From Spirochaetales bacterium (GTDB lineage Bacteria; Spirochaetota; Spirochaetia; SZUA-6; JAFGRV01): a stretch of DNA of 37,678 nucleotides. A program made the position numbers and the translations under genes. Positions within the stretch are counted from its first letter, which is position 1. The number at the start of each line of letters is the position of its first letter. The notes beneath the pieces are model-generated. The model had not been told where the DNA came from. It saw only the letters and a program-made list of their open reading frames with translations, and searched no databases. This document shows, one piece after another, positions 6,913 to 14,880 of this stretch. The stretch is from assembly GCA_016928415.1 (NCBI GenBank), contig JAFGKU010000208.1:1-37678 (forward strand), written 5' to 3'.

Positions 6913-8850
6913 ATGAGCAGGACCGTTATTTTTTATTTGATTGTTTTTTTATCCATTCTGCCGGTTGTGTCAGTATGGGCCGGGGGGCAGGGAGAAGTGA
7001 ATGTGACCAATCCAATCCAGGAATTGGCGGATTCCAATCATGACGGTAAATTAAATAATCAGGAAATAGAGGCGTTTACGGATATTATGCAGGAATCGTT
7101 GAAATCTCCTCATCCGGTGAAAAACAAGCTGGATAAATTGGTGGACAGAAATGATGATAAACAAATAGATGAAAAGGAAATAACAGGACTTCGGAATTAT
7201 CTTTTCAGTGACCTTGATTCCCTGCTTTCGAAGGAAAATGAGGTAAAGAAACTTATAGATTTTAACAAGAACGGAAAGATAGATGAAAAGGAAAATCGAA
7301 CAGTCATGGAGTTTCTTTTTTTCAATCCGCAAATGCAAAATCCACGGAGGGCAAAATCTCCGCTTGACAAGGCTTTGGATTTAAACAATAACGGGCAGGT
7401 AGAAAAAAGGGAAGTGGGAAAAGCCGTGGCTGGTCTTTTTGTCGTTGGTATAAAATATGCCAGAAAGGTTATCCCGATGATGGATGAGAACAGGCCTGAA
7501 TTGTCAATAAAAGTCACCAATGATATGGATCAGAAAATCGATACAAATAAAAACGGCATGATTGAAGCGGATGAAGCTGCCAAAGCGGCCGGGCTGTTCA
7601 ATCGTCTTAAAAAGGTGCCGCATAATGTTACCACTCAATTTGACAGGATGATAGACTATAACAAAGACAATAGGATCACCGTAGATGAAATACGGAAAAC
7701 CGGGGATTACTTGTTCAATATCCATGAAAGGTTTGAACAGGAAGCGCATTCTTTTCAGAAAGGTAAAAAAGTCTCCAATGTTTTTGAGGAAATTGCGGAC
7801 ATGAATAAAAACGGCTCGCTGGATGAGGATGAAATCAGACTGATTGAGGAAAGTTTAAAAGGCCCTCATAAGGCAAAAAATAAACTTGATACAAAGATCG
7901 ATTTAGACAGGGACGGGGAAATTACCAAATATGAGATAGGCATGGCAAGAAGGGCCACTCGTTTGGCCATGTCAATGGTAAAGGATAAAAAGTTCAAGGC
8001 CAAAACGCCTGCCGATAAGATATTCGATATGAATGAAGACGGCTATGTCGACTCCGGGGAAATTGAAACGGTGGCCCGATACTTTACTCAGGGCCCGCAT
8101 AAAGTGGACCCTCATAACAGGCTCGATGTGATTTTCAACCTTAAAAAAGATGATCAAATTGAAGGCTGGGAATTGGTGAACGGGCGGGAACGGTTCCTGA
8201 GCCCGCATCCGGTAGACAAGGATGTTGATTTTGACAGAAAATCCGATCTGAACAACAACAATTTTATCGAAGTTGAAGAGATCGGCATTGCCGCCGGCTA
8301 CACCGAAGAAGGTGATGTGACGGCATTGGATGACAGAATAGAAGAAAAGCGTTATGCTGAGGTGGAAAGTACCGGCGCGGAAAAAGACAATTCGTTTGTT
8401 ACGGCGGATAATAAGGTTGTTCAGGACGTCTCTAACCAGAAAAAAGTAAATCTTGAAGGTAAAAATATCGCCGTCATCGGCATCACGACAACCTCTAAAG
8501 ATATTGCCAAAGAAACATTGGATGCCGTTGCCATATTCGTGGAAAATGCCTTTGTGAATGCCAGCTCCGTCAAGGTTATAGACCGCGTCAACCTTGATGA
8601 TATCATGGAGGAGCAGGAACTGGAGCTCAGCGGCATAACGGACCAGAAAACGGCGATAACGATTGGAAAACTGGCCAATGCCCACGCAATCGTCGTGGGC
8701 GAAGTGAGTTACGTGGCCAAGGTATATTATCTGAGGATCAAACTGATCGCCACCGAATCCGCTGAAATTCTGGGATCAAGCATCGTAACGGCAAAGGAGG
8801 ATTCCGAATTTTACACGATGTGCAATGACGTGGTTTACAAGCTGTTTTAG
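6913..8850 (+). CDS. Secreted protein with ~11 EF-hand-like loops and a CsgG/LpoB-like C-terminal domain
   Basis: The start ATG 6913 is chosen because AGGAGG (6901-6906) sits 6 nt upstream; an earlier ATG at 6862 lacks a site. The 645-residue product begins with a signal peptide (to about VWA-23) and then GGQGE. Eleven 12-residue EF-hand/dockerin-like calcium loops (DxNxDGxIxxxE) begin near residues 40, 78, 117, 156, 210, 248, 296, 330, 372, 409 (degenerate, NLKKDD) and 445. Several loops are preceded by SPHPV or GPHK linkers. From ~515 to 640 the sequence KNIAVIGITTT...VIDRVNLDDIMEEQELELSGI...VVGEVSY resembles the CsgG/LpoB-like periplasmic fold. Function is unknown; calcium-dependent scaffolding in the periplasm is an inference. 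Its stop overlaps the convergent SDR stop by 4 bp. Confidence 0.88.
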   Translation: MSRTVIFYLIVFLSILPVVSVWAGGQGEVNVTNPIQELADSNHDGKLNNQEIEAFTDIMQESLKSPHPVKNKLDKLVDRNDDKQIDEKEITGLRNYLFSDLDSLLSKENEVKKLIDFNKNGKIDEKENRTVMEFLFFNPQMQNPRRAKSPLDKALDLNNNGQVEKREVGKAVAGLFVVGIKYARKVIPMMDENRPELSIKVTNDMDQKIDTNKNGMIEADEAAKAAGLFNRLKKVPHNVTTQFDRMIDYNKDNRITVDEIRKTGDYLFNIHERFEQEAHSFQKGKKVSNVFEEIADMNKNGSLDEDEIRLIEESLKGPHKAKNKLDTKIDLDRDGEITKYEIGMARRATRLAMSMVKDKKFKAKTPADKIFDMNEDGYVDSGEIETVARYFTQGPHKVDPHNRLDVIFNLKKDDQIEGWELVNGRERFLSPHPVDKDVDFDRKSDLNNNNFIEVEEIGIAAGYTEEGDVTALDDRIEEKRYAEVESTGAEKDNSFVTADNKVVQDVSNQKKVNLEGKNIAVIGITTTSKDIAKETLDAVAIFVENAFVNASSVKVIDRVNLDDIMEEQELELSGITDQKTAITIGKLANAHAIVVGEVSYVAKVYYLRIKLIATESAEILGSSIVTAKEDSEFYTMCNDVVYKLF

Positions 8851-9635
8851 TCGATCACTTTACGCCTGAAAAAGGATGCCGTCAGGAACCGGAAAAAAAC
8901 TTTCCGCCTGGTCAGCCATTGAATACGGGCGCCCTGCTTCCTGTTTTTGATTACCTTTTTTACGAGGTAAGGCGTCACCGTTTCAACCTTGTCCGCCAGG
9001 ATGTTGAAAACCCGTTTCACCCTTTCAGCTTCCTTTGAATCTTCAGGCATACCGTTTAACAGGAGGTCCGTGGTAACCATGCCCGGCCGCAGGAATCCGA
9101 TTTTTACCGGTCCCTTGCCCGCTTCCCTGCACAGTGCCCGGGTAAAATAGGTGAGCGCCTTTTTTGAAGTGCCATAGAGGCCCAGCCCCGGGGTAATCAT
9201 CCCGTTACTCCCCAGACCTTCCATGTTGTAAATGGCGCCGCCTCCCTGTTCCGCCATGTAACGGTAGGCAATACGGCTTCCGTAGACGGCTCCCAGGATG
9301 TTGATCCGGATAACGTCTTCAATTTCCCTTTCCGGGATTTCCCATATGTTTTCCTTTGTATGACTGATTCCGGCATTGTTGATCCAGATATCTATTTTAC
9401 CCTGTTTTTTGTCCGCATGGCGGAGCAGGTTTTCAAGCTCCCTTGGACGGGCTGCATCACAGGAGACCCCCTGGATATTTTCCCTGCCGAATTCCTTTTC
9501 CAATGCGGCCAGGGCATTTTTGAGGGTGTTTTTCGAGCGTCCGCAGATGGTGACCTTGTTGCCCGTTTTAAGGAATTCACGCGCCAGGCCGAATCCTATT
9601 CCCCTTGTACTTCCAGTAATGACTATATGCTTCAT
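8847..9635 (-). CDS. Short-chain dehydrogenase/reductase, NYC1-like
   Basis: This 262-residue SDR has the NAD(P) motif TGSTRGIG (7-14), NNAG (86-89), a catalytic Ser (S143 in EGLGSNG) and YGTSK with Y154 and K158. The sequence around WINNAG, the NMEGLGSNG segment and the PGMVTTDLLL...FNILADKVETV stretch resembles the NYC1/NOL chlorophyll b reductase branch of SDRs, which also contains many non-photosynthetic members of unknown substrate. The ATG lies 3 nt after the stop of the HgcAB-like gene, whose last codons contain its GGAGGA ribosome site, so the two are translationally coupled. Its stop overlaps the stop of the convergent EF-hand gene. Cofactor preference and substrate are unknown. Confidence 0.9.
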   Translation of the reverse strand: MKHIVITGSTRGIGFGLAREFLKTGNKVTICGRSKNTLKNALAALEKEFGRENIQGVSCDAARPRELENLLRHADKKQGKIDIWINNAGISHTKENIWEIPEREIEDVIRINILGAVYGSRIAYRYMAEQGGGAIYNMEGLGSNGMITPGLGLYGTSKKALTYFTRALCREAGKGPVKIGFLRPGMVTTDLLLNGMPEDSKEAERVKRVFNILADKVETVTPYLVKKVIKNRKQGARIQWLTRRKVFFRFLTASFFRRKVID

Positions 9636-9638
9636 ATT

Positions 9639-11099
9639 TCAAATTCCTCCAAATGCTTCATTGAGTGTCCTGGCCGAATGCTCGATTGCCTGCTCGGGAC
9701 ATTGGGTAAAACATGATTTACACGAAATGCATTCGGCAAGGTTGATAACTTTTGATTTTTTCCCGATGATTTTATAAACCCCTTTAGGGCAGACTTCCAT
9801 ACATCTCCCGCAACCGGTGCAGGCCTGTTCGTTTATTTCTATCTTGGCCCTTTTATAGGAGCCGGAGACACTGAATTTTACCAGGGGAGACCATCCTTCA
9901 AACTCGTTGACCAGGTAAAGCAGGGTTGTGCTGATTGCAATATTGGCGACAAGGGCGTCGATATTAAGAACAATATTGAAAAGAACATGGATTATCCCGA
10001 ATACGGCCAGGCCGAGAAACAAAGACCAGAGCCTGATGTCTTTTATGAAACGGAACGGATAAAGCAGGGCGTTCAGGAAGGATAATGCGTAAACAGCCGG
10101 CAGTATTATAAACAGCAGCTTCAGGTCGATGAAATTGAACACGAACACGAGAAAAATCACGGGGAAAATGATTGTCCCGCCTGCCATTTCCAGTCTTTCC
10201 CTGGCAGTGAAAGTCGCTTTTCTGACAGCATTGTTCTGGCGGTCGTTCAGGTAAATCGGTATGTCACGTATGCGGACCGGTCCGAATTGGCATATAAAAC
10301 CCGTCCTTTCCCTGATTTCTTTTAGGGAGACATTGGCGGCGCATAACTGGGGAAGAATGAGGTGCCTGTTAGCCGTTGTTTCCGGAAGCCCGGTCAATTC
10401 GATTGCCTGGATAATCTTCCCTGTATTGAAGTGGTTGGCCAAAGTGGAACACCAGATGTTGATTCCCCTGCTGTCGCAGACCAGAAGCCAGCAATCAATA
10501 TTTTTGAGCTCCCCGGCAACGCGGCGGATTGTTAAATCATAGTTGCCTGTAACGAATACGGGAGATTCCGGGCCGGGATTGCCAAGCCTGTATAACCCGA
10601 CAGGCTCGGGATAGGGAAAGAGCCTGAAAACCGATTCCAGTAATGTTTTCAGGAAATGCCTGCGCAGGTATTTCACAGGGAGATCCGTTTTTCCATTGAA
10701 GGCGAAAGTTTTTTTCTGGCCTGAATCGACAAACATCGATATTAAAATCAAAACGAGGAGAAGGGAAGATTCGAGTATGAAGGGAATGGGGGATTTTAAC
10801 AGGCGTTCGGCGCCGACCCAGCCGTTGAACGGGACAACGATGACAAGGTATATGAGCAGTGCCTTGACGGCCATTATTTTGGTTTGCAGGTGGCCCCTGG
10901 CCAGCATCATGTCTATCATAAAAAAGAAGATGACGCCGATGATCAGGCCGTAAAAAACCGACCATTGAACGGAAAAAATCAGGGGCGATTTTTCGATAAC
11001 CGCTGAATTGAACCAGCGCCCGAGGCCGAACAATAAAAAGACGCCTGCCATGGTGAGGGGTTTGGCAATCCTGTCTATGGTTTCCGGTTTTAGTTTCAA
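9639..11099 (-). CDS. HgcA-HgcB-like fused corrinoid/ferredoxin membrane protein
   Basis: This 486-residue protein combines parts normally found in HgcA and HgcB. There are about four N-terminal membrane segments (~17-30, 45-65, 78-95, 105-123) and then a CdhD/HgcA-like corrinoid domain (~178-305). That domain includes VTGNYDLT (183-190), CDSRGINIWC (208-217; C217 at the cap-helix Cys position), LILPQL (247-252) and GPVRIRDIP (273-281). Four more membrane segments (~310-398) precede a C-terminal double 4Fe-4S ferredoxin with C427, C430, C433, C437 and C457, C460, C463, C467. True mercury methylators have N(V/I)WCA(A/G)GK; here the Cys remains but AAGK is replaced by STLA, so mercury methylation is doubtful. 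The start is TTG at 11099 with GGGAGAG about 5 nt upstream. It sits between a Cys-rich membrane protein and an SDR. Methyl transfer from a corrinoid is inferred. Confidence 0.85.
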   Translation of the reverse strand: MKLKPETIDRIAKPLTMAGVFLLFGLGRWFNSAVIEKSPLIFSVQWSVFYGLIIGVIFFFMIDMMLARGHLQTKIMAVKALLIYLVIVVPFNGWVGAERLLKSPIPFILESSLLLVLILISMFVDSGQKKTFAFNGKTDLPVKYLRRHFLKTLLESVFRLFPYPEPVGLYRLGNPGPESPVFVTGNYDLTIRRVAGELKNIDCWLLVCDSRGINIWCSTLANHFNTGKIIQAIELTGLPETTANRHLILPQLCAANVSLKEIRERTGFICQFGPVRIRDIPIYLNDRQNNAVRKATFTARERLEMAGGTIIFPVIFLVFVFNFIDLKLLFIILPAVYALSFLNALLYPFRFIKDIRLWSLFLGLAVFGIIHVLFNIVLNIDALVANIAISTTLLYLVNEFEGWSPLVKFSVSGSYKRAKIEINEQACTGCGRCMEVCPKGVYKIIGKKSKVINLAECISCKSCFTQCPEQAIEHSARTLNEAFGGI

Positions 11100-11169
11100 A
11101 ATACTCTCCCTTTATCGGTTTTCAGTACAAACGATTCACCGTGGATAATACCCTGTATTCATTCACCTT

Positions 11170-11778
11170 TTATCTTCCCCATGCCTGTTTTATTTCGGGA
11201 TTATTTTCGAAAAAAAGGTTCCTTGCAGCCTTGTCAACGGCATTGAAGGGGCAGGCGAAATTGATACAGCGTTTACAGAACAGGAGCCGCAGGCCGGTTT
11301 TCCAGGCAATGAGCAGCGCCGTATATACGACAAGAATCAGGTATTGCCCAAGCATTGGTAAAATAAGGACCGGGGGAAGAAAAATGACGGCTAATCCAGT
11401 TATAAAAACGGTTTTTTCCATTAGTGACATGGGACCGGGTCTGTATTTCCAGAGTTTGGGGGAACCGTAATTGGCCCAGCATTTCAATGTTTTCATACCA
11501 GGTTCGGCATAGTGGGGACAGTGCGAGCACATTACCCGGATTTCAATAAAGCCAAAATAGGATAAGGCAAAGGCGATCCATAAAATCATGAAAAGGGGAT
11601 TAAATATAAAAATTGAATATCCGGCAATAATGAATAAGGGAGCAACCATTCCCAGGAAAACGGCCAGCTGTTTGCCATTGAAATGACATTTCAATCTGCC
11701 GGAAACATCGCATTCCTCACATGTATTTCTTCCGCATGTGGATAACGTTTTTCCTGAATCCAGAAACATTTTAAACAT
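11170..11778 (-). CDS. Cysteine-rich four-helix membrane protein, probable partner of the HgcAB-like protein
   Basis: I do not recognise a named family. The 202 residues contain ten Cys in three clusters. The N-terminal cluster is C15, C20, C23 and C31-H32. A middle CSHCPHY motif (84-90) is followed by C100. The C-terminal CKRCINFAC (168-176) resembles half of a ferredoxin or rubredoxin-like site. About four membrane segments are visible (36-58, 60-80, 122-140, 144-162). The pattern suggests metal or Fe-S binding on the cytoplasmic face of a membrane redox protein. It is the first gene of the minus-strand unit, with the HgcAB-like gene 70 nt downstream. The ATG 11778 has only a weak AGGG upstream; a second in-frame ATG is three codons in. 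Confidence 0.75.
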   Translation of the reverse strand: MFKMFLDSGKTLSTCGRNTCEECDVSGRLKCHFNGKQLAVFLGMVAPLFIIAGYSIFIFNPLFMILWIAFALSYFGFIEIRVMCSHCPHYAEPGMKTLKCWANYGSPKLWKYRPGPMSLMEKTVFITGLAVIFLPPVLILPMLGQYLILVVYTALLIAWKTGLRLLFCKRCINFACPFNAVDKAARNLFFENNPEIKQAWGR

Positions 11779-11878
11779 AACCCTAAAATAGTCAATAACC
11801 TGTATTCATGCAAGGGGTTGTACCGTATAAAGCGGCTTCGCTCGACATGATCTTTTAGCCGGGAGAAATGAAGCTTTT

Positions 11879-12760
11879 TTATGTATTGAGAAGGTATTCA
11901 TCAAGGGTGTCCGTATTTATTTCGAACACGTTTACGGCCTTTCCTGTCATGAACACCGGAGAATCATTCCCCTCCCAGGCAATCCTCAGGTCGCCGCCCG
12001 ACAGGTGAACGACCGCTTCATTAGCGGCCTTGCCGTTTAAGACCGAGGCAACGAGTGATGCGCAGGCACCGGTACCGCATGCCAGGGTTTCCCCCGCTCC
12101 CCGTTCCCAGACACGCATGGTCAGGTCGGAAGGCGTGTTTACCTTCACAAACTCCACGTTCGTTTTTTGAGGGAACATGTCGCGGTTCGATTCAATGCCG
12201 GGCCCGTATTCAAGGACCCATTGTTCCGGCGAATGGGTGAAAATAACGGCGTGGGGATTGCCCATACTCACAAAGGTAAAGTCCAGTCCTGAAACCTTTC
12301 CCCTTACAACGCCGTCGTTACCCGGCATCAGGTTCACCTGGTCCCTGCTGTGTAACACCGGCTTGTTCATGTTTACCTTGACCATCGAGGAAACCGGGTT
12401 GTTTTCCAGTACTTCCGGTACGAGGAGCCCGGCATCCGTATCGACGGGAATGGCGCCCGGGTTTTGAACAAGGCCCCGGTCAACCAGATACTTGGCAAAG
12501 CACCGGATTCCATTACCGCACATTTCCGCCAGAGAACCGTCCGGGTTGAAAAACTTCATCCTGTAGGCCGCTTCCTTGATACGGGAACGGGTGACGGTAA
12601 CCAGCCCGTCCGAACCCACGCCGAAATGGCGGGAGCAGATTTGGGCCGCCTGCCCACTTGTAAGTTGTTCGTCGTAGTCGTAGAGAACGACAAAATCATT
12701 GCCGCATCCGTGCATCTTGAGAACGGGGTAGCCCAGTGTTATTTTTTTTAAAGCCGCCAT
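11879..12760 (-). CDS. dapF: Diaminopimelate epimerase
   Basis: DapF converts LL-DAP to meso-DAP, the direct precursor of lysine and of DAP-type peptidoglycan. The 293-residue protein shows the family opening KMHGCGNDFVV (15-25), the first catalytic Cys in EMCGNGIRC (C81) and the second in ACGTGACAS (C228), with the GNPHAV and GAGETLACG motifs. The start ATG 12760 has GGAG about 8 nt upstream. lysA ends 23 nt before it on the same strand, so the two form a lysA-dapF unit. The 100 nt after its stop hold no obvious terminator. Confidence 0.96.
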   Translation of the reverse strand: MAALKKITLGYPVLKMHGCGNDFVVLYDYDEQLTSGQAAQICSRHFGVGSDGLVTVTRSRIKEAAYRMKFFNPDGSLAEMCGNGIRCFAKYLVDRGLVQNPGAIPVDTDAGLLVPEVLENNPVSSMVKVNMNKPVLHSRDQVNLMPGNDGVVRGKVSGLDFTFVSMGNPHAVIFTHSPEQWVLEYGPGIESNRDMFPQKTNVEFVKVNTPSDLTMRVWERGAGETLACGTGACASLVASVLNGKAANEAVVHLSGGDLRIAWEGNDSPVFMTGKAVNVFEINTDTLDEYLLNT

Positions 12761-12783
12761 TGTATTGCTCCGTTGATTCCTTC

Positions 12784-14097
12784 TCAGGTCAAAGATACTT
12801 CATTCTGTACCATTTGGGCAAGGTCCTGCGCTTTCCTGATAAGAACAAGATCCCCGTTTTTTCTTAGCAGGATTTCCGGAATCTGTGTGTGCGAGTTGTA
12901 GTTGAAGGGCGTCATGGTGGAACAATACGCTCCGCAGCCGCCCAGTACGAGGAAATCATCCACTTCCGGTTCGGCCATGGACCGTTCCACAATGTGGTGT
13001 TGGTCATCAAGGGTAAGTGTGTCTCCGCTCTCACAGCAGCGTCCCGCAACCACGAATGACTCCCTTCTGCCGGAGGGGCTGAATTCACCGGAGAGAAGAC
13101 GGCCGTCTTTGGAAACAACAAAAAAGGGATGCCGTGACCCGTAGAGAAGGGGCCTGGCGTTGGTTTCCATGCCGCCGTCGACCACGAGAAAACGGAATCC
13201 GCCAGTCCCCGTATCCTTTTTATCCATTACCGAGGTAACGAGAAAACCGGATAAGGCTACGGCATAAGTCCCGGGTTCAATTTCCATGGTGAGTTTCCTG
13301 CCCGTCCTGTCATGGAATTCTTCAATACGTTTTTTGGCGTAGGCACCCAGAGCCTGGATATCAGCCCTGCTTTCATCCGGCATCCGGGCCTCCCTCAAGC
13401 CGCCGCCGAAATTGATGATGGTGGCATCGGGAAAGTATCTTTCTGTAAATCCAAGTTCCAGGTCGATGTTTTCCCGCCAGACCTCGGGGTCTCCTCCGGA
13501 ACCTATGTGAACATGGACCCGTTCAAAAACCACACCCTTGCTTCGGGCGAATTCCAGCGCCTGTTCAATCACGGAAAGATGGATGCCGAAACAGGAATAT
13601 TTATCCCCCGTATTCCTTGTGATGCTTTCACCGGAACCTTTTCCCGGGTGGACCCTCATGGAAAGGGGTATTTTGTTTTTCGCCGCAAAATCGGCTATGA
13701 GCTGAAGCTGCCTTAGCGAGCAGACATTGTACTTGAGTCCCTCCTTCATCAACCGTTCCAGGTCTTCCCGCTCCCTGCTCAAAGGCACTTCCTGGGTGGT
13801 AAGGAGGATCCTGTCAGGCCGGATACCGGCCATTTGTGCCCGCTTCACCTCATTCAAGGAACTGGCGTCAATGTCCAGACCTTTCCCGGCGATTATCTGA
13901 AGGATTGCCCTTGTGGAATTCGCCTTCATGGCAAAACTCACCTTGAGCCCGAACGGGTTGGGCATTGATTTCAGCTGATCGCATCTGTCCTCTATCACCT
14001 TTTCATCGTAGAGATAAAACGGGGTGGAATACTGCTTTGCCGCGCCGGTTATAATACCGGGCGTGACTTGAGACAGGGATAGGAGTTTTTCGTTCAT
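12784..14097 (-). CDS. lysA: Diaminopimelate decarboxylase
   Basis: LysA is a PLP enzyme that decarboxylates meso-DAP to L-lysine. The 437 residues show the fold III barrel with the PLP lysine K58 in SFAMKANS (54-61), HVHIGSGGD (195-203), the phosphate-binding GGG (231-233), EPGTY (274-278), CESGD (355-359) and the GAYCSTM motif (389-395). Related family members act on ornithine, arginine or carboxynorspermidine, but adjacency to dapF supports DAP. The ATG 14097 is preceded by a weak AGTGAG. It is the first gene of the lysA-dapF unit. Confidence 0.94.
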   Translation of the reverse strand: MNEKLLSLSQVTPGIITGAAKQYSTPFYLYDEKVIEDRCDQLKSMPNPFGLKVSFAMKANSTRAILQIIAGKGLDIDASSLNEVKRAQMAGIRPDRILLTTQEVPLSREREDLERLMKEGLKYNVCSLRQLQLIADFAAKNKIPLSMRVHPGKGSGESITRNTGDKYSCFGIHLSVIEQALEFARSKGVVFERVHVHIGSGGDPEVWRENIDLELGFTERYFPDATIINFGGGLREARMPDESRADIQALGAYAKKRIEEFHDRTGRKLTMEIEPGTYAVALSGFLVTSVMDKKDTGTGGFRFLVVDGGMETNARPLLYGSRHPFFVVSKDGRLLSGEFSPSGRRESFVVAGRCCESGDTLTLDDQHHIVERSMAEPEVDDFLVLGGCGAYCSTMTPFNYNSHTQIPEILLRKNGDLVLIRKAQDLAQMVQNEVSLT

Positions 14098-14133
14098 TGT
14101 TATTGCTCACTTTCTTTTAAACGGGGTATCGCC

Positions 14134-14161
14134 ATTATAAGAATTTAATCTAACATTAAAA
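14134..14161 (-). promoter_or_regulatory. Possible promoter for lysA-dapF
   Basis: A perfect TATAAT on the minus strand (14134-14139) lies ~37 nt upstream of the lysA start. The -35 region is weak (TTTTAA at 14156-14161, 16-bp spacer). The surrounding 60 nt are strongly AT-rich. Confidence 0.35.
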
Positions 14162-14349
14162 CATAATTTTTTAGTTTTAGTAATAGATTTTTTATAAAAT
14201 TTATGAAATTTGGCGGTCAATCACCTCATATATACGAATGGAAACCCGGGTATGTCCCTGAATTCCGTTCATCAGCCGGATTGTCCTGACAGGGTGCGTT
14301 GTTCCACGGACCCGGACATGAAAAAAAGCGGGCCGGGTAATTTCCTTGC

Positions 14350-14378
14350 TTGACTTATAAGGGTACTCAGAATACAAT
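14350..14378 (+). promoter_or_regulatory. Predicted sigma70 promoter for the surface-glycan cluster
   Basis: TTGACT (14350-14355), an exact 17-bp spacer and TACAAT (14373-14378) make the best promoter match in the window. Transcription would start near 14385, only about 3 nt before ATG 14388. Either the GtrA gene is leaderless or its true start is the later ATG 14430. Confidence 0.6.
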
Positions 14379-14387
14379 AACAGCGTT

Positions 14388-14861
14388 ATGGATGAGCATG
14401 TGGAAGGCAAGGTTAATGAAAATAAAAAGATGAACCTTTTCGAAAAACTATGGGAATTCGTCTTGAATACATTGAAAGATCCGAAAGCGAGGAATCAATT
14501 CATCAAGTATCTGGTTGTTGGATTTTCCTCTGCTGCTTTGGAATTTTCAGGCCTCTGGTTTCTTGTCGAAATGCTGAAATTTAAAGCAGTTATTGCCAAT
14601 CTTATAGTTTATACCGTTATTTTCTGGTTTAATTATCTTTTAAACCGGTTCTGGTCGTTTCAATCAAAGGATAATTTTTTCAAACAGGTTTTAATGTACG
14701 GGGTCCTTTTTGCCTGGAACCTTTATATAATCAATTACCTTTTATTTGGCTGGTTAGTTGAAACTATAGGATGGCATTATCTTATTACCAAAGTGTTAAT
14801 GATCGGACTCATCGTGACATGGAATTTTATAATCTATAAAAAGGTCATATATAGAATTTAA
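14388..14861 (+). CDS. GtrA-family membrane protein
   Basis: This 157-residue protein has four membrane segments after a charged N-terminus. The family signature is present: NQFIKYLVVGFSSAALEF (36-53), NYLLNRFWSFQS and a final WNFIIYKKVIYR. GtrA proteins are thought to flip undecaprenyl-phosphate-linked sugars, typically supplying a GT-C glycosyltransferase. That fits the two GT-C genes directly downstream and the GtrB-like GT2 at 21814. ATG 14388 lacks a Shine-Dalgarno and is almost on the predicted transcription start; ATG 14430 (MNLFEK) is the alternative start and would leave a 143-residue protein with all membrane segments. Confidence 0.88.
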   Translation: MDEHVEGKVNENKKMNLFEKLWEFVLNTLKDPKARNQFIKYLVVGFSSAALEFSGLWFLVEMLKFKAVIANLIVYTVIFWFNYLLNRFWSFQSKDNFFKQVLMYGVLFAWNLYIINYLLFGWLVETIGWHYLITKVLMIGLIVTWNFIIYKKVIYRI

Positions 14862-14880
14862 TGAGAGCGGGGATGCGCGC

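Noticed and set aside
7972..8685. 237-codon minus-strand frame inside the EF-hand gene
   Set aside because: Antisense shadow of a clear repeat protein; no motif or start signal.
9639..11099. Calling the gene a mercury methylation gene outright
   Set aside because: The cap motif lacks the AAGK part and the protein is fused with extra helices, so methylation of mercury cannot be claimed from sequence.
14201..14410. 69-codon minus-strand frame upstream of lysA
   Set aside because: No start signal; it overlaps the predicted promoter of the GtrA gene.
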